From the NCBI GenBank assembly GCA_015179125.1, contig WHVA01000390.1, forward strand, positions 1 to 64,000: a stretch of 64,000 nucleotides of DNA, read 5' to 3'. How positions within the stretch are numbered: position 1 is the first letter of the stretch; each line of letters begins with the position of its first letter. Under the pieces are notes generated by a model, which was not told the DNA's origin, made no database searches, and was given only the letters and a program-made list of their open reading frames with translations. The stretch comes from Gautieria morchelliformis (lineage: Eukaryota; Basidiomycota; Agaricomycetes; Gomphales; Gomphaceae). Shown here one piece after another: positions 1 through 12,179 of the stretch. Both the position numbers and the translations under genes were made by a program.

Positions 1-109
1 CCAGCCTGCTTTAAATGTGTCAATTGCAACACGAACGGACATGCATCCTGGGACTGAACGTGCCCACGGTTCATGTCAGCATGCCACACCATAGAAAAAA
101 CGGACCCGG
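1..109 (+). pseudogene. LINE-1 ORF1 fragment (zinc knuckle)
   Basis: Frame 1 reads a CCHC-type knuckle (CVNCNTNGHASWD, then a stop, then TCPRF) and a CHTIEKTDP tail. This matches the third knuckle of the complete LINE-2 ORF1 at about 4670-4760. A stop codon (TGA, where LINE-2 has an arginine codon) lies inside the knuckle, so the copy is dead. The 5' part of the element lies outside the window. The reading is cut at about 108 and resumes near 1135. Confidence 0.8.
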
Positions 110-1134
110 TGTTGTGATAAACGCAACTAATAAAGAATGAAAACAAGAAAAAGATAAAAAAAGATAGAAATGACACTCACGATAGACGTCGGCGCAGATG
201 ACGAGCACATGAATTTACGACTTGCTACCTTACCCATAGATCGGGTAAGGTACAGAGGTTCGGGCATCGACCACGTGCGGTCGATCAGGGATAGCATGCC
301 TATCGAGTGATGGCATGGGCCATGACGTCGACAGGCGCCAGGCCACAGGCACCGAGAAGGTGCAGGCACCAAATGCCGCAGAGAGTAATAGACTGCGCAG
401 GAGCACAGGGTACTGTGGAGTGATTTGAGAATATCATCCACAGTACACACACTCAATTAGCTGCCCCACAGAAAAGGCACAGAGACAGCGGCCCCATCAC
501 CAAGCCTAGCATTTATGCTAGGCAGGGCAGATTTAACTCCATTTTTCTATTTGAACTCCATGACATGACCGACTGAGTATTATCCTAACATCATGTGGAC
601 AGGGGCTTTGTATGCTAGGAACAGATCTCTATTCCAAAACCTAAACAATCCTAACACTATCTCCATCACCCCATGACTTTATGACTATAAATTAGTCACC
701 CTTAGTTACAAGTAGTTTTTCGACCCATCTGTCCAATATCTTGAACACTAGTAGTTACTATTAACATAGTATAAATAGCTAGTACAAATGTATGAACGTG
801 ATTATCCAGAATCGATTATTTTACCCCCTGAAACCACTGTAGTCTTGTTTGATATCTACAGGGTCCAAATCTTGATAGTTTATTCCAAATATTCGTTGAG
901 GGTTCACTATCACTGTTCACTATATACTACCTTAAAAGCGAACGCTTTTGATTTGGTTATCCCTTGGATCGACACCATTCTTCTGTCGACAGGGTCATGT
1001 GACTCTCATCCATCAGTGTCGTACGTGCCTCGAAAGGCTTAGTCAGCACATAGAGGAGAGGCGAACACAGTGATCCCAACCACTGAGCAATAGATCTTAT
1101 TTGTTAAAAGGCACCAATTAACATCCTAATCCAA
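110..1134. other. ~1 kb insertion of unknown type inside LINE-1 ORF1
   Basis: This segment separates two halves of LINE ORF1 that are contiguous in LINE-2, so it is an insertion. It starts TGTTGTGATAA and has a TTAACA near 1123, which would suit an LTR. However, no matching 5-bp duplication is seen at those positions, and the alternative flanks GACCC/AACCC differ by one base. It contains perfect short inverted repeats: TACCTTACCC at 226-235 with GGGTAAGGTA at 243-252, and GCCTAGCAT at 504-512 with ATGCTAGGC at 515-523. No recognisable coding sequence was found. Confidence 0.5.
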
Positions 1135-2364
1135 AACCCAGAAGGCACCTACAAGTTTTTCCCCAACGAGCAACCATGGACGTGGGAGCAGCACGGCCAG
1201 ACGGAACCGACAACCAGCACAGAGTTCTCTCCCCAGCAGCAACAGACCCAGCAAGAGAACAACAGAGGAAGGGCACAGCAACAGCAGAATGCCAATAGAG
1301 GCAGCGAACGAGCGGCGTTGAGGGCAGGGGAGAGGGGCAGAGGCAGGTACAACACAAATCCCACGACAGGACACTGGGATCAGGGATGGAACACCATCGG
1401 TGCACGACAGACAACACTAGACGAGTACGAGCCAAGAGGAGACCAGCAGGATGATACCGATAGCCACCCCAGGATGCACAGACTAGATGAGTGAAAACGA
1501 AGACACGATAAAATGGCTACGGATCAGACAACAGGACACGAACAAATCCCTCACAGCTACCGCAGACATGCTATCCGCCGCTACACCCGACAAATACGAT
1601 ATCGTCGCTATACAAGAGCCCTATTTGGACTTCCTGTTACGTCTCGAGATTTCCACTAAGTCGGGACTAGAAAGGACAGCGGCTTCAACTTATAGGTTGC
1701 GCCCCCGATGAACTATTGTCCTAAGTATTTCGGAACTGAGTTGGAAGTCGGAAAGTACTGAGCCAAAGGTTTGGTCGGAACTTGGGTCAGAACTGAGGCG
1801 GGAAGTGGAAGACGGAAAGCGGAGAGAGACTGAGGTCTTGCTAGACTCGCTGTGCTAAGAACAGGAGGTAGAGCGAAGGAAATCAAGTATTGAAGGTGAT
1901 TATCTCATTGCAGAATAACAGACATACATGAGGGGGTTTTATACAAAGCGCAGAACAACAAGTAATGGTATGGTACTAAGCAAATTCCGGAGGAAGCGGA
2001 AGTCCAGTAGACAATGTGTGGGAACTAACTATTGGGAACAATGGGACTACAAGGGGGGTTCAGGGTGAGGTAGAACAATGGCAAAGAACAAGGGGTCGGG
2101 AAAACATATCTGACAATGAACTACAAGGGTGACCGGATATGTGGTTTTGATGGATGATGAAACGGGTCTGGTGGGTCCAAGTAATAGAGTCGAAAGAACA
2201 AGGGAATAGAACAATGGGCGGAATGTCGGAAATGTCGGAGGGGCGGAAAGTGTTGCGGAAGTATCTGAGGGGCGGAAGGTGTGGCGGAACTGAGGGTCGG
2301 AAGTCGGAAATGAACGGTCATAACACTTCCTCGGAAACGCTAGAGCAACTTCCCACTGGTACAC
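1135..2364 (+). pseudogene. LINE-1 ORF1 C-terminus and ORF2 start (interrupted)
   Basis: From 1135 the frame reads the ORF1 tail (EGTYKFFPNEQPWTWEQ, followed by a Gln/Arg-rich region). ORF2 begins at 1487 with the apurinic-type endonuclease N-terminus (IRQQDTNKSLTATADML, then VAIQEPYLDFL, whose Glu is the conserved metal ligand). ORF2 is cut at 1634 by a solo LTR and resumes at 2331 for about 11 codons (GNARATSHWYT). The Gypsy element starts at 2365 in the middle of the endonuclease domain. No further part of this LINE is visible in the window. Confidence 0.8.
1635..2325 (+). repeat. Solo LTR (GGAA-repeat family), 691 bp, in LINE-1
   Basis: The unit begins TGTTACG and ends CATAACA. It is flanked by the 5-bp duplication CTTCC (1630-1634 and 2326-2330). 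Removing it with one CTTCC restores the endonuclease frame (YLDFLGNARA). Two internal blocks (about 1720-1830 and 2210-2315) are runs of GTCGGAA, GGCGGAA and similar, giving a purine-rich plus strand. No coding capacity is seen. The orientation is arbitrary because no internal region remains. Confidence 0.85.
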
Positions 2365-2403
2365 TGTAAATAACCCGTGTATCTACATGTACAATAGTTA
2401 AGA
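2365..2403 (+). repeat. Gypsy 5' LTR remnant
   Basis: The first 19 bases, TGTAAATAACCCGTGTATC, match the start of the 3' LTR at 17347 with one difference. Gag-like coding sequence begins only about 40 bp later with no start codon, so most of the 5' LTR, the primer-binding site and the gag start have been deleted. The exact inner boundary cannot be set because the 3' copy is cut after 19 bp. Confidence 0.6.
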
Positions 2404-3303
2404 GGACAGAGAGATCGTAGATCTCACCACCCTCGTCCCCTCAGTAGAGGATGAGGAAGACACTGACCACGTCTCGTCGAGCGTGGCCAAGGAAGAGATG
2501 ATGCTGGGCAACGAGCCGGCACTGCCCCCCCATTCCTCTCTGCCCAGAGACAAAGGAAAGGGCAGAGAAGTCTCGCCGTCATCAGATGGTAGAGCAACAA
2601 CGTCGAGGCGGGCACAAAGCCAGGACTCAAACCGATGCTCACGAAGTAGAGTGACGATTATCGTCCCTGAAGGGGGACCACCGCAAAAAAGACGAGCCCC
2701 AGACGATGGTCAGGACTCGGAATACTCGAGCTCCAGTCGCAAGAGCTCGAGGGCTCACGCCATTGACCACGAGATGGCAGAGGCTCTGAACAAACAGGTG
2801 CAGGCGGCGCTGCACTGAAGCACGCTGACACGCCACAACGCTGCCACCGCCCTAATGGCAATCGGCAAGGAACTCCACCAGATGGAGGAGGTCAGGCTGC
2901 AAGATGCAGCCACGCTGGAGGACGTCCAGAAAGCCCTCCGCCCACGTGGGGAACGCGACGCAACTCACCCGAGCTCGCGACAATCCGCAGCCAACGAACG
3001 CAGTCGTGACGTGGAAGACCCATGCCGAAAGGAGCGGGACAAGCAGTGAATGCCGCTGCCAACCGTCCCGGTCGAACAGGACGTAAGGTTCGGGAACGAA
3101 CCTCAAGAGCAACCGGCCGCCCCAACGGACAGCCGTAAAATGATCCAACAGATCGTTAGGGATCAGGTCGCCTCAGAGCCTGACTCTGAAATGACGACCG
3201 AGAGCTTAGAGCTCCAAGTCGCACACTGGCAGAGTAAAGAAGCCGCAGCCATGCGCCGCCACACACGGGCACTCGAGCTACTAGCGAAGAACGCTGAAGA
3301 GAC
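2404..3303 (+). pseudogene. Gypsy gag, N-terminal part
   Basis: One frame runs from about 2404 to the LINE-2 insertion, with two in-frame TGA stops (2816-2818 and 3047-3049). Both are followed by good coding sequence and both could come from CGA. The protein is charged and Ser/Arg-rich (a PPQKRRAP patch), followed by helical stretches around ALNKQVQAALH and LELQVAHWQSKEAAAMRR. It continues after LINE-2 at 9309 in the same codon phase (KNAEET, then VAHSH). There is no start codon because the 5' end is deleted. Confidence 0.75.
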
Positions 3304-3426
3304 CACACAAAACCAAAAATTTCATCCCACCCGCACACAACACCCTGATTCACAGATAGCTTACCGAAAACACACCATAATCATAATAGAACAGACCCCG
3401 CAGAGAGAAACAGAAACAAAGGGGCC

Positions 3427-5228
3427 ATGCCACAAAACGCAAACCCCTCAGCGGCCTCCACGGCACCGGCCCCACGAACAAGAGCCAGCAGCCAACAAGT
3501 AGGGGCAAAGAACAGAACAGAGCTACTGGCAGACCCATACGCCACGGTTCGCGACAGAGATCAGGCTCGAACATTCCTGGATAGGCACGGTTTCCTCGCC
3601 AAGGACAATCCAACCACTTCAGACCAGCTCAGCTACGTCCTCTTATCGCTAGCCCACAGCGCCACGGGAAAGACAATGGAGGAAGGGGTCAGGTCCGTGG
3701 CGATCCTCGTGATAGACAAAGAGGCAAGGGCCGTAAGCAAAGCTTTCCTGCAGGACATCGAGGACGGATTAGCGCCGATACTCACCAAACTCGACTCGAC
3801 TGTGGAGGCGGCGCGGGGCGCGACAGACACGGCTAAGAGCAGTGCAGAAGAGGTGAACCTGGCGGTAGAAGAAATCTGCAGTGTAGAGAGGATAAGAAGC
3901 GAAATAAGAGAAGAAGCAGAAAAGGGCACCACGTACGCAGCCGCTCTCAAAGGTAACGTCCCCCTATCCCACCCGAACAATCTGGCAAGAGCCAGAGCCA
4001 GAGAGTGTCAGATACTAATAGACAGGGACCCCAGAGCGGAGCACAATGCACTAGCTGAGTTCACCGAGCAGGAACTAGTAGCAAAAGCAAACGAGGCCCT
4101 AGAGCAGCTCAAGGAAGACACGCCAGGCATAGAAGTCACCTTCATAGGAGCCAAGATCCTAGCCAATGGAGGCATAGTGTACGAGCTTGGAAACCCCCGG
4201 CAGCCAACTGGGTCCAGCAAAACAAGGCACAATTCACAGAGAAGCTCAGAGGCACCTCGGTTGTAAAAGAGAGGGCAGTGTCAGTACTAGTGGAATACGT
4301 GCCAATAACACACGCACCGGAGGCCATGGGTGAACTCAAAAAGATAGAGAGAGATTCGAGACTCCCCAGCGGCACGCTGATATCAACCAGATGGATAAAA
4401 CCACCGAGTCGAAGAACTCATGGGCAGAGGTCTGCGCACCTTATAGCTAAGTTTTCAAACATCGAATCAGCAAATCAAAGTATCAGGGACGGGCTGATAA
4501 TTTCAGGGAAACGCGCATGGGCGAGGAGGATGAAAAGAGAACCGAGGAGGTGCCTGAAATGCCAGAGGCAAAATGCGAGGCACATGGCAGCGGACTGCAA
4601 TGGCGAGGAGACTTGTGGGACGTGCGGAAAAGGACACAGGACGGTGGATTGCGAGGAAACCGACCCAGCCCACTACAAATGCGTGAACTGCAACAAGGCC
4701 GGTCATGCGTTGTGGGACCGCACCTGCCCGAAATTCACAGCAGCATGCCAAACGATAGAGAGGGCGGGCCCAGAGGGGACCTACAAGTATTTCCCCAATC
4801 AGCAACCTTGGACGTGGGAACAGCAAAACGAAGCAGGACCGACCGCGGACGCAGGCAAACGTCTCCAACAAGCCATCGACAGGGGAGGCAGAGAGAGAAA
4901 CACGCAATGGTCAACAGGCAGTAATGGCGGTGGCAGGAGGGAAGGCAGCAGGACAAGGGGAGCAGGGCACAGAAGCAGGAGCAGGAATAACACCAACCCC
5001 GAACGGGCCACAGGGACCAAGGGTGGATGGGAGGAAGGGCGAGGCAGAGAACGCTCGATGAGTACGAACGAGGCGGCGCCCAGCAGGAGGAAATTGACAG
5101 TGCAATCCACACCTCATGTCAGCAATGAGTCGAGGGGCCAGCGCGATAACACAAATATGGATCAGACAACAAAACCTCAACAAGTCTCTCACCACCACGG
5201 CCGACATGCTAGCAGCAAGCACACCTGA
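3427..5228 (+). pseudogene. LINE-2 ORF1 (nucleic-acid-binding, three CCHC knuckles)
   Basis: Translation starts at 3427 (MPQNANPSA). It runs through a Ser/Pro/Arg-rich head and a long helical region. The frame changes at a run of five C (about 4194-4198) and continues to 5228. Three cysteine motifs follow one another: CLKCQRQNARHMAADC, CGTCGKGHRTVDC and CVNCNKAGHALWDRTC. The C-terminus is rich in Gly, Arg and Gln. In this family ORF1 is the RNA-binding partner of the ORF2 enzyme. It overlaps the start of ORF2 (5116). A single-base change at the C run would account for the break. Confidence 0.85.
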
Positions 5229-8200
5229 CAAATACGACATACTCGCGATACAAGAACCATACATCGATTTCCTGGGAAACGCAAGGGCGACATCCCACTG
5301 GTACACAGTGTACCCGAAGACCCACTATGTAGACAAGGAAAAAACGACGAGAGCAATGATTCTGGTCAGCAAAAAGATAGCTACTAACGCGTGGGCGGCG
5401 ATCGACATAGGAACACCGGACGTCACTGCGATCAAACTGAGGATGGGAGCGGGAGAAATCACAATCATCAACATGTACTGTGACTGCAACAACTCGGACA
5501 GCATCAGAAGAGTGAAAGCCCACCTACGGACGCAGGCGGGAGCCGACAATGAAAGTCACGAGGCAGGGATGGTATGGCTGGGAGATTTCAATCGTCATCA
5601 CCCCCAATGGGACGAAGAACGCAATAACCATCTATTCACAAGACACAACCTGGACGAAGCACAAATATTAATCGACGCAACAGTGGACTGGGATATGCAT
5701 ATGGTGCTCCCTAAAGATATCCCGACGCTGAGGGCCATGTCCACAGGCAACAACACCCGAACTGATAACGTTTTCCTTACATTCGAGCTAGCAGAAAGAC
5801 TAATACATTGTTACACAGTGCCAAAAGAACAACCCATGAAGAGCGATCACTATCCCATAGACACAGCAATAGAAGTCACGATGGAAGCAGCAGACGTCGA
5901 CACAAAACAAAACTACAGACAGGTTGACTGGAAGCTCTTCAACGAAAAACTCGAAGAGAAACTCAAGCAAGCGATCGCGGATCCGAACCCCAAAGACAAG
6001 CATCAATTTACACATAATTTACAGGAACTAACCAACGCAATCATAGAAACAGCTACAGACCACGTACCGATGACAAGGCCATCCCCGTTCATGAAGAGAT
6101 GGCCGTCAATGGAGATAGCGCAGGTGAGAAGGGCGATGAGGAGAATGGGCAGAAAGGCGTATCAGCACAGGAACGACCCAAATCACAAAACACACGGGGT
6201 GTATAGGAGAGCCAGAAACAAATACACGAGGGCGATAGAGAGGTCAAAAAAGGAGCATTGGGAGGACTTCCTGGAAAGAACGGATCAGTCAACGGTCTGG
6301 ACGGCACACAAATACGCGTCAATGGACCCTTCGGATGGAGGGTGAGCCTGAGTACCGACGCTCAAGACAAAACACAGCGATGGAACTACGTGGATTGCCA
6401 GTACGAATGAACACAAAGCCGACATGTTATTCAGAACGTTCTTCCCAGAGCCGACAAACGACCCCTCAGCCTCCTTCAACAAACAACAGGCAGCATTTGA
6501 GTATACCGGCATCCCAGACACACAAATACGAAGGGCAGTAGAAAAGCTGAACTCGTTCAAGGCGCCGGGCGCCAACGATATCCCCAATGCTGTGATCAAG
6601 CAAAGCATTAACGTCTTGCTCCCGTATATAGGTCCACTCTTTCACGCCACGTTCGAACTGGAAGTGTACCCAACGGAATGGAGGGACTCCATCACAAAAG
6701 TGCTAAGGAAGCTGGGGAAAAAGACTATGGCATACCTGGATCGTATAGACCCATAGCGCTATTAGACACGATCGGCAAAGTATTGTCAGCCTGCATAGCA
6801 GAAGACATAGTCAAAATGACTGAGAGGTATGTGCTACTACCTAATAATCACTTCGAGTGCCGGCCGGGGTGGACCACCACAGACGCTATCCATTATCTCG
6901 TCGGAGCAGCGAAGGACGCATGGCGCAGGGGAAAAGTATTGGGAGTACTGTTCCTCAACATAAAGGGCGCTTTCCCCAGCATCATCCTTAGCCAGCTAAT
7001 ACATAACATGCGACTGAGAGGGGTCCCGCGCGAGTACACAGAATGGATAAGGAGGAAGGTCGAGGGCAGACAGACCACACTATGATTGGACGACTATGGC
7101 ATACAGATAATGGAAGTCGGGTGCGGCAGGGACCAAGGGTGCCCCCTATTGGCAATATCATACCAGTTTTACAATGCCGGACTCCTGGAGCTCACCAGTG
7201 GAAAAAAGGCGAAGACAGCATCGGCTTCGTAGACGACACGACGCTGTTCACAGAAGGGGCGAGCCTGGATGAAGCGTTTGATAAACTGACATGCATCATG
7301 ACCAGGCGTGGAGGAGCGCAAGAATGGGCGCAAAAACACGACTGCACCTTCACAGTCGACAAGTTCGGACTCATGGGTTTAACAAGGAGGCGAGAAGCCG
7401 ACCCCACGGGAACCAAAAAGACCAGACCGACGGCATGACCGACCATAAAGATAGGGCAGCATGTCGTCAAGCCTACGTCCTCCCACAGGGTCCTTGGGGT
7501 CATAATTGACCAGGAGCTCTGGTTCAAGGAGCAGGTCAACTTCACGCTGCAAAAGGGGAGCAAGTTCGTGGAACAATACCGCAGACTAGCCAAGCCGTCA
7601 AGAGGGGTACCAGCTAAGTACATGAGACAATACTACATAGCGGTAGCCATCCCGAAGCTATTGTACGCAGCTGACGTATACCTGGTGCCAGGCACAACGC
7701 GAAACAAAGGGACTAAAGGGCACATCAATAAGCTTGCTAGAGTTCAAAGACAAGCCGCGCTAGCAATAACAGGCGCCATGAACACAATGGCGAGTGATTT
7801 ATTAGATGCACACGTGAATCTACTGCTGTTCCACCTGCTAGTGGACAAAGTAGTGCACAGAGCCGCCGCCCGCATAGCCTGCCTCCCGGAAGGTCACCCC
7901 TTATCCCCCAGAGCACATCGCGCCGCCTCCAGGTACGTCAAGAGACACCGAACACCACTGCATGAGATATTGCACGCGTATAGGCTCCAACCACACAGGA
8001 TGGAGAAGATACACACGGTGGTCAGAGGACCCAAGTGGGCCGCCGCTTTCCAAATAGTAATCCCACCGGATGAGGAAACGGCAATAGCAGAGATAAGACG
8101 CGAAACAGCGCGTATACAAGTCTACTGTGATGGGTCATGCATAGACGGCGGCGTAGGAGCAGCAGCAGTCCTCTACAGAGACGGAAGAGAGGAGTTGACA

Positions 8201-9052
8201 GTGAGGCTCCATCTGGGAGCGGAAACAGAGTACACTGTATCCGAAGCCAAGCTAGTGGGAGCGGCGATGGGAGCGAAGTTTCTGAACGCAGAACGCAGTG
8301 GAAGATACGTGATAGGGTTGGACAGCCAGGCGGCCATACTGACAATCAGAAGAGAAAAGCAGATCCTGGCGCAATACCTGGTTGACGCCATACATGGACA
8401 GCTCGAGAATGTTGCAAGAGCACAACCAAATGCAACGGTGGTAATGAGATGGATGCCGGGACACAAGGGGGTCAAGGGAAATGAAAGGGCAGACGAAGAG
8501 GCTAAGAAGGCAGCGAGGGGGGAGAGCAGCGAAGAGAGGTACATCCCAATGGAATGTTGGGGAACACTGCCGAGAAGCAAGGCGGCCGAACTCCAGAGGC
8601 ACAAGAAGGAACTCAGAACAAGAGCAAAAGAAGTGTTCGCAAGATCGCCGAGATCCGAATATGCGCACAGAATAGACAAGACAATGCCATCCCCAGCATA
8701 CGCCAAGTTGACCGAAGGCATGGCCTGCAGACAAGCAGCAATCCTAATACAAATCAGAACGGGCCACATAGCACTCAACAAGCATCTATACAAAATAGGA
8801 AAGGTCGACTCACCTATTTGCGCAGCGTGCAAAAGAGCGGATGAGATGGTCCACCACTTCTTATACAGATGCCCTGCATACAAGGAGCAGTGCAAGGAAC
8901 TAAAGCGGACACTAAGAAGAGCCGCCAGCGCTGTCAGCACTCTACTAGCCAAGCCAAAAGCAATGAAGGCTCTATTCAAGTACATCAGCACCACTGGGAG
9001 GTTCGAGGGAACATACAGGAACCTGGAGATGGGGGAAAAAGGGAGAAAATAA
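5116..9052 (+). pseudogene. LINE-2 ORF2 (endonuclease, reverse transcriptase, RNase H)
   Basis: The endonuclease occupies about 5160-5880 (QEPYIDFLGNA, WLGDFNRHHPQW, SDHYPI). RT motifs follow: KAPGANDIPNAVIK near 6560, FLNIKGAFPSI near 6950 and FVDDTTLF near 7227. RNase H lies at about 8116-8520 with all four acidic positions (VYCDGS, SEAKL, LDSQAA, NERADEEA). A Cys/His cluster (CAACKRADEMVHHFLYRC) sits near the end. The frame breaks near 6330-6420, 6700, 7060 and 7440-7560. The RT motif A aspartate found in LINE-3 and LINE-4 (FLDIKGAF) is asparagine here, so the copy is dead twice over. Confidence 0.88.
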
Positions 9053-9308
9053 AGAGAAGGAAGGAAAAGAGTAGGAGCAAACCACGTGAGAAGCGCAACC
9101 AAACCTTGCTGCCGGAGGCACGGACAAGCCCAGGGCATCGCCTATGGAGCAGGAGCAGAGATAGAGACATAAGGGCTAGATAGAAGAAAATGTCGACCGG
9201 GTATATGTAGAAGCATCTTACATAGGGCCCCGCCCCAAAAGACGATAAATCGGAAAAAAAAAAAAAAAACAAAAAAAAAAAAACAAAAAAAAAAAAACAA
9301 AAAAAAAA
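9053..9308 (+). other. LINE-2 3' UTR and A-rich tail
   Basis: About 200 bp of purine-rich, non-coding sequence follows the ORF2 stop. It ends in a tail of poly-A runs separated by single C residues (9255-9308), directly before the target duplication. An A-rich tail next to a 14-bp duplication is the usual mark of target-primed reverse transcription. Confidence 0.85.
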
Positions 9309-10766
9309 AACGCTGAAGAGACAGTGGCCCACAGCCACACCGCTCAGCTGCCCGACGAGCAGCTCACGCAAGCCGTACAGGACGCACGGCAGGCGCGCGC
9401 AGCCTACAACAGCAGGCTGCGGATCCGCAATGCGGGACTGACCGGGGACACCAGGCACAAAATGCCCCTGGAACCGAGAGCACAAAATGCTCCTGATCCC
9501 GAGCCCGATCCGGGCCCGGGGCCCATCAGGGCATATAACACCCTGCCCCGCGCGGCCTCACAACCGCGCGAGTGATCCATGGCCCCAACGGAAGGCCAGG
9601 GAATCCCTGACCAGGCTGACATTGTACCAATGGAGCCGTACGACGGGATCACACAGATGATCCGCGTGGCGTTAGCAGATGCCGCGGACACAGACCCGGA
9701 GAAGTCTGTGCTAGCGAAAGCCGGTGTGAAATTGGCTCACCCCGAGCCATATGCCGGGGGATCTGACCTTGAAGAGTTTGAAATCTTTGTGGCAGCCATC
9801 CTAAGATGGCTGAAAATGAATTGCCTCCTAGGGCCAACCAGCATAGATATGCAGGTCGGCTATGTGGGCACTCACCTCACCGGCGAAGCCCAGGAGTGGT
9901 TCCTTCGAAACGTTGAACGCTTCGATCGCCAGGTCCGCAGCTGGACGCTGGAAACTGTGATGCAAGGCCTTCAAAAAAGGTTCCTGCACACACTGACGTA
10001 CCATAACGCATCGAATAAATTCGACGCAGTCATGCAGGGCATGAAAACCGTTCAGGAGATGCTGAACAAGCTCACGAAATACGCAGCACGTATGATACAG
10101 CAGCCAGACGATTACACGTTCCGGAGACGGTTCGTATCAGCGCTGCGCGAAACACTGCGCAACGAGGTCCTCAAAAAGGGCTATAATGCCAAGAGCAGCT
10201 CAATAGAGCAACTCTTAGAAACAGCCCAGATGATCGAGGAGGCATCCCAACGCAACATGGGGATGCGCCGCGCAGAAAGTGCAGCAGCAATGGCAAGCGC
10301 TGCCCGGCTCACAGGGAGCAAGCCGTTGACACAAACGGGCCTGACCAGGCCCAGCCTGTTCGCAAGAAGCGGAACTGGACAATGGTTACTGCCCTCACGC
10401 CCAGCACAAGCCGGACGCCCGCCTGAAGCTAAACAGCCTCAAGCGTCAGGGTCATCCCCACGACCTGCCCCACCAACGAAAACGTTGGGCCGGCCTAACG
10501 TTAGGCCCAGCGGCAGCCAAAGCAACACCACGTGCTTTGAATGCGGCCAACCTGGCCACAAGAATGCAGAGTGCCCCCGGATTAGGTCCGGTATAAAGAC
10601 AGCAGCCGTGAGGCACGACGAAGAGGCCGAGGATCCAGAGACGGATCTCGGTCAAAATTCTCTTCAACAGATTGATGAAGAGGGGGAGGGTGATCCCCAA
10701 CCCAACGACACTCCGGACAACGGAGATGCGCCCACTGAGGAGTGGGACCCAGAGCCGTCCCAATAG
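9309..10766 (+). pseudogene. Gypsy gag, capsid and nucleocapsid part
   Basis: This continues the gag frame after LINE-2. A TGA stop at 9573-9575 is followed at once by in-frame sequence from 9579. The capsid-like core (YAGGSDLEEFEIFVAAIL, then LTGEAQEWFLRNV) is typical of Ty3/Gypsy gag. A single zinc knuckle, CFECGQPGHKNAEC, lies at about 10532-10573. An acidic tail ends at a TAG (10764-10766), after which the frame stays open into the protease. The TAG may be the natural gag terminus or a decayed CAG; I cannot tell which. Confidence 0.85.
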
Positions 10767-11411
10767 TATGAATGGGACGAAGAGGTGGAAGACACCACCT
10801 ACAGGTCCAGCGCGATCAGATTCGCGCTGGAAGATGAAACCGCCACGGAGGTCATGGCGGCACGCACGTCGGTCACGCCAGACAAGGCGGCCGAGCCAGT
10901 GTATCACCACCGAAGCAAACACAGGACGTGGACAACGCGCCCGCGCAGTGAGAACGGTACCCTATCGGGATACTGGGAAATAAATGGCGTAAAAGCCCAC
11001 TGCCTGCTAGATAGCGGCAGCGAAGGGGTACTGCTGTCCCCCGAATTCACGCGAGCTACAGGGATGAAGACATTCTCCCTGGAACAACCAATCACGCTGC
11101 AGCTAGCCTGCATAGGCAGCCGTTCCACAATCAACTATGGAACGAACACGACCATCAAGTTTGGTTGTGAGACATACGACGAATATTTTGACGTAGCGAA
11201 CGTCGAATATTACGACGCTATCTTAGGGACACCGTTCCTAAGGAGGTTTGGCATAACCCTGGACCTTTCGAGCCCAGGGACGATCCGCAAGGGGAACGAA
11301 GTGATCCCCACGGGCAAGGTATCGTTCAATGACAACGGATTGACGAACGAGGACAAGGGGCCACGGGTGAGCAGAATCACCCAGGCACCGAAGCCTAACC
11401 TGGCTCATTGA
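10767..11411 (+). pseudogene. Gypsy aspartic protease region
   Basis: In the same frame as gag, the sequence carries the retroviral-type aspartic protease hallmarks: CLLDSGSEGVLLS (catalytic Asp) near 11000 and ILGTPFLRRFG near 11220. The protein would process gag-pol. A TGA at 11409-11411 interrupts the frame before the RT region. Confidence 0.85.
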
Positions 11412-12179
11412 AGCCAGGAGGACGAGTCGCAGGACGACCCGTCCTCGAACTCACCCTACAACCGTAGGGAGAGGCCCTCTCACCTAATGGTGAAAGCAAT
11501 GGGAAAGAGGAAAGTGGGCCCACACGCTGCGGGACCTAATAGACGCCAACAGCGCCTAATGGCTTCTAAGCCAACCACCACCATCATCCTCACAGATGAT
11601 GACCTTCCTCACGGAGGCGAGGAATGGATCGAACGAATCACTGACTTAGTCAGTGGAATTCCATTAGAACTCCCGCCACTACGGGAGATCAACCATGAGA
11701 TCAACCTCATCGATCCCAACAAGCACATGCGGTATCGACTACCTAAATGCCCCAAACACTTCCGAGAGGAACTGTCGGCTAAGATAGAATGATACACCAC
11801 TGCAAAGCGGTGGATTCCGGCAGTCGCGCAGCAGGCAGTGCCCATGCTGTGTGTGCCGAAAAAGAATGGTACATTGAGAACCGTCTTCAACCTGCGCCAG
11901 CAGAACGAAAACACGCTGAAGGACGTCACGCCCTTCCCGGATCAAGATATCATTTGCAGCGACATGGCTCGCTGTCGATATCGAACAAAACTCAATATGT
12001 CAGAAGCATATGAGCAGATCCGGATCCATCCGGATCACGTAGCACAGACTGCCTTTGCAACGATCCTTGGCACCTTCAGGAGCCAGGTGATACAGATGGG
12101 GGACTGTAACGCCCCGTCAACATTCCAACGGCTGATGACAGCCATTTTCCACGACTGCATAGGTCGCTTCGTCCATGTA
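11412..12179 (+). pseudogene. Gypsy reverse transcriptase, N-terminal part
   Basis: This continues in frame from the protease, with a TGA at 11790-11792. RT landmarks include VPKKNGTLRTVFNLRQQN, MSEAYEQIRIHPDH, GTFRSQVIQMGDCNAPSTFQ and the start of the catalytic box (RFVHV). A solo LTR splits the gene exactly before the YMDD catalytic box. Motif A reads LNMSEAYEQI, where Ty3-type RTs have an Asp, and the DFRxLN segment is altered, so catalysis looks impaired. Confidence 0.85.

Larger units (their letters stand above)
3304..9308 (+). mobile_element. LINE-2, full-length Tad/I-like non-LTR retrotransposon
   Basis: This ~6-kb element is bounded by a 14-bp target duplication AACGCTGAAGAGAC (3290-3303 and 9309-9322). 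It ends in an A-rich tail. It contains a short 5' leader, ORF1 with three CCHC knuckles, and ORF2 with endonuclease, RT, RNase H and a C-terminal Cys/His motif. It lies in the Gypsy gag gene; removing it rejoins gag in frame. Its ORFs carry several frameshifts, and the RT motif A aspartate is replaced by asparagine, so it is inactive. Confidence 0.93.

Noticed and set aside
8173..9138. Long open frame on the minus strand (321 codons) opposite LINE-2 RNase H
   Set aside because: It is a composition shadow of the plus-strand ORF2; the antisense translation is Leu/Ser/Ala-rich with no domain, while the sense strand has all RNase H motifs.
9404..11411. Programmed read-through of TGA or TAG between gag, protease and RT
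   Set aside because: The frame is shared, which would suit read-through, but there are too many stops (at least seven in the element, several inside domains). CGA-to-TGA decay explains them better; only the TAG at 10764 could be a genuine gag end.
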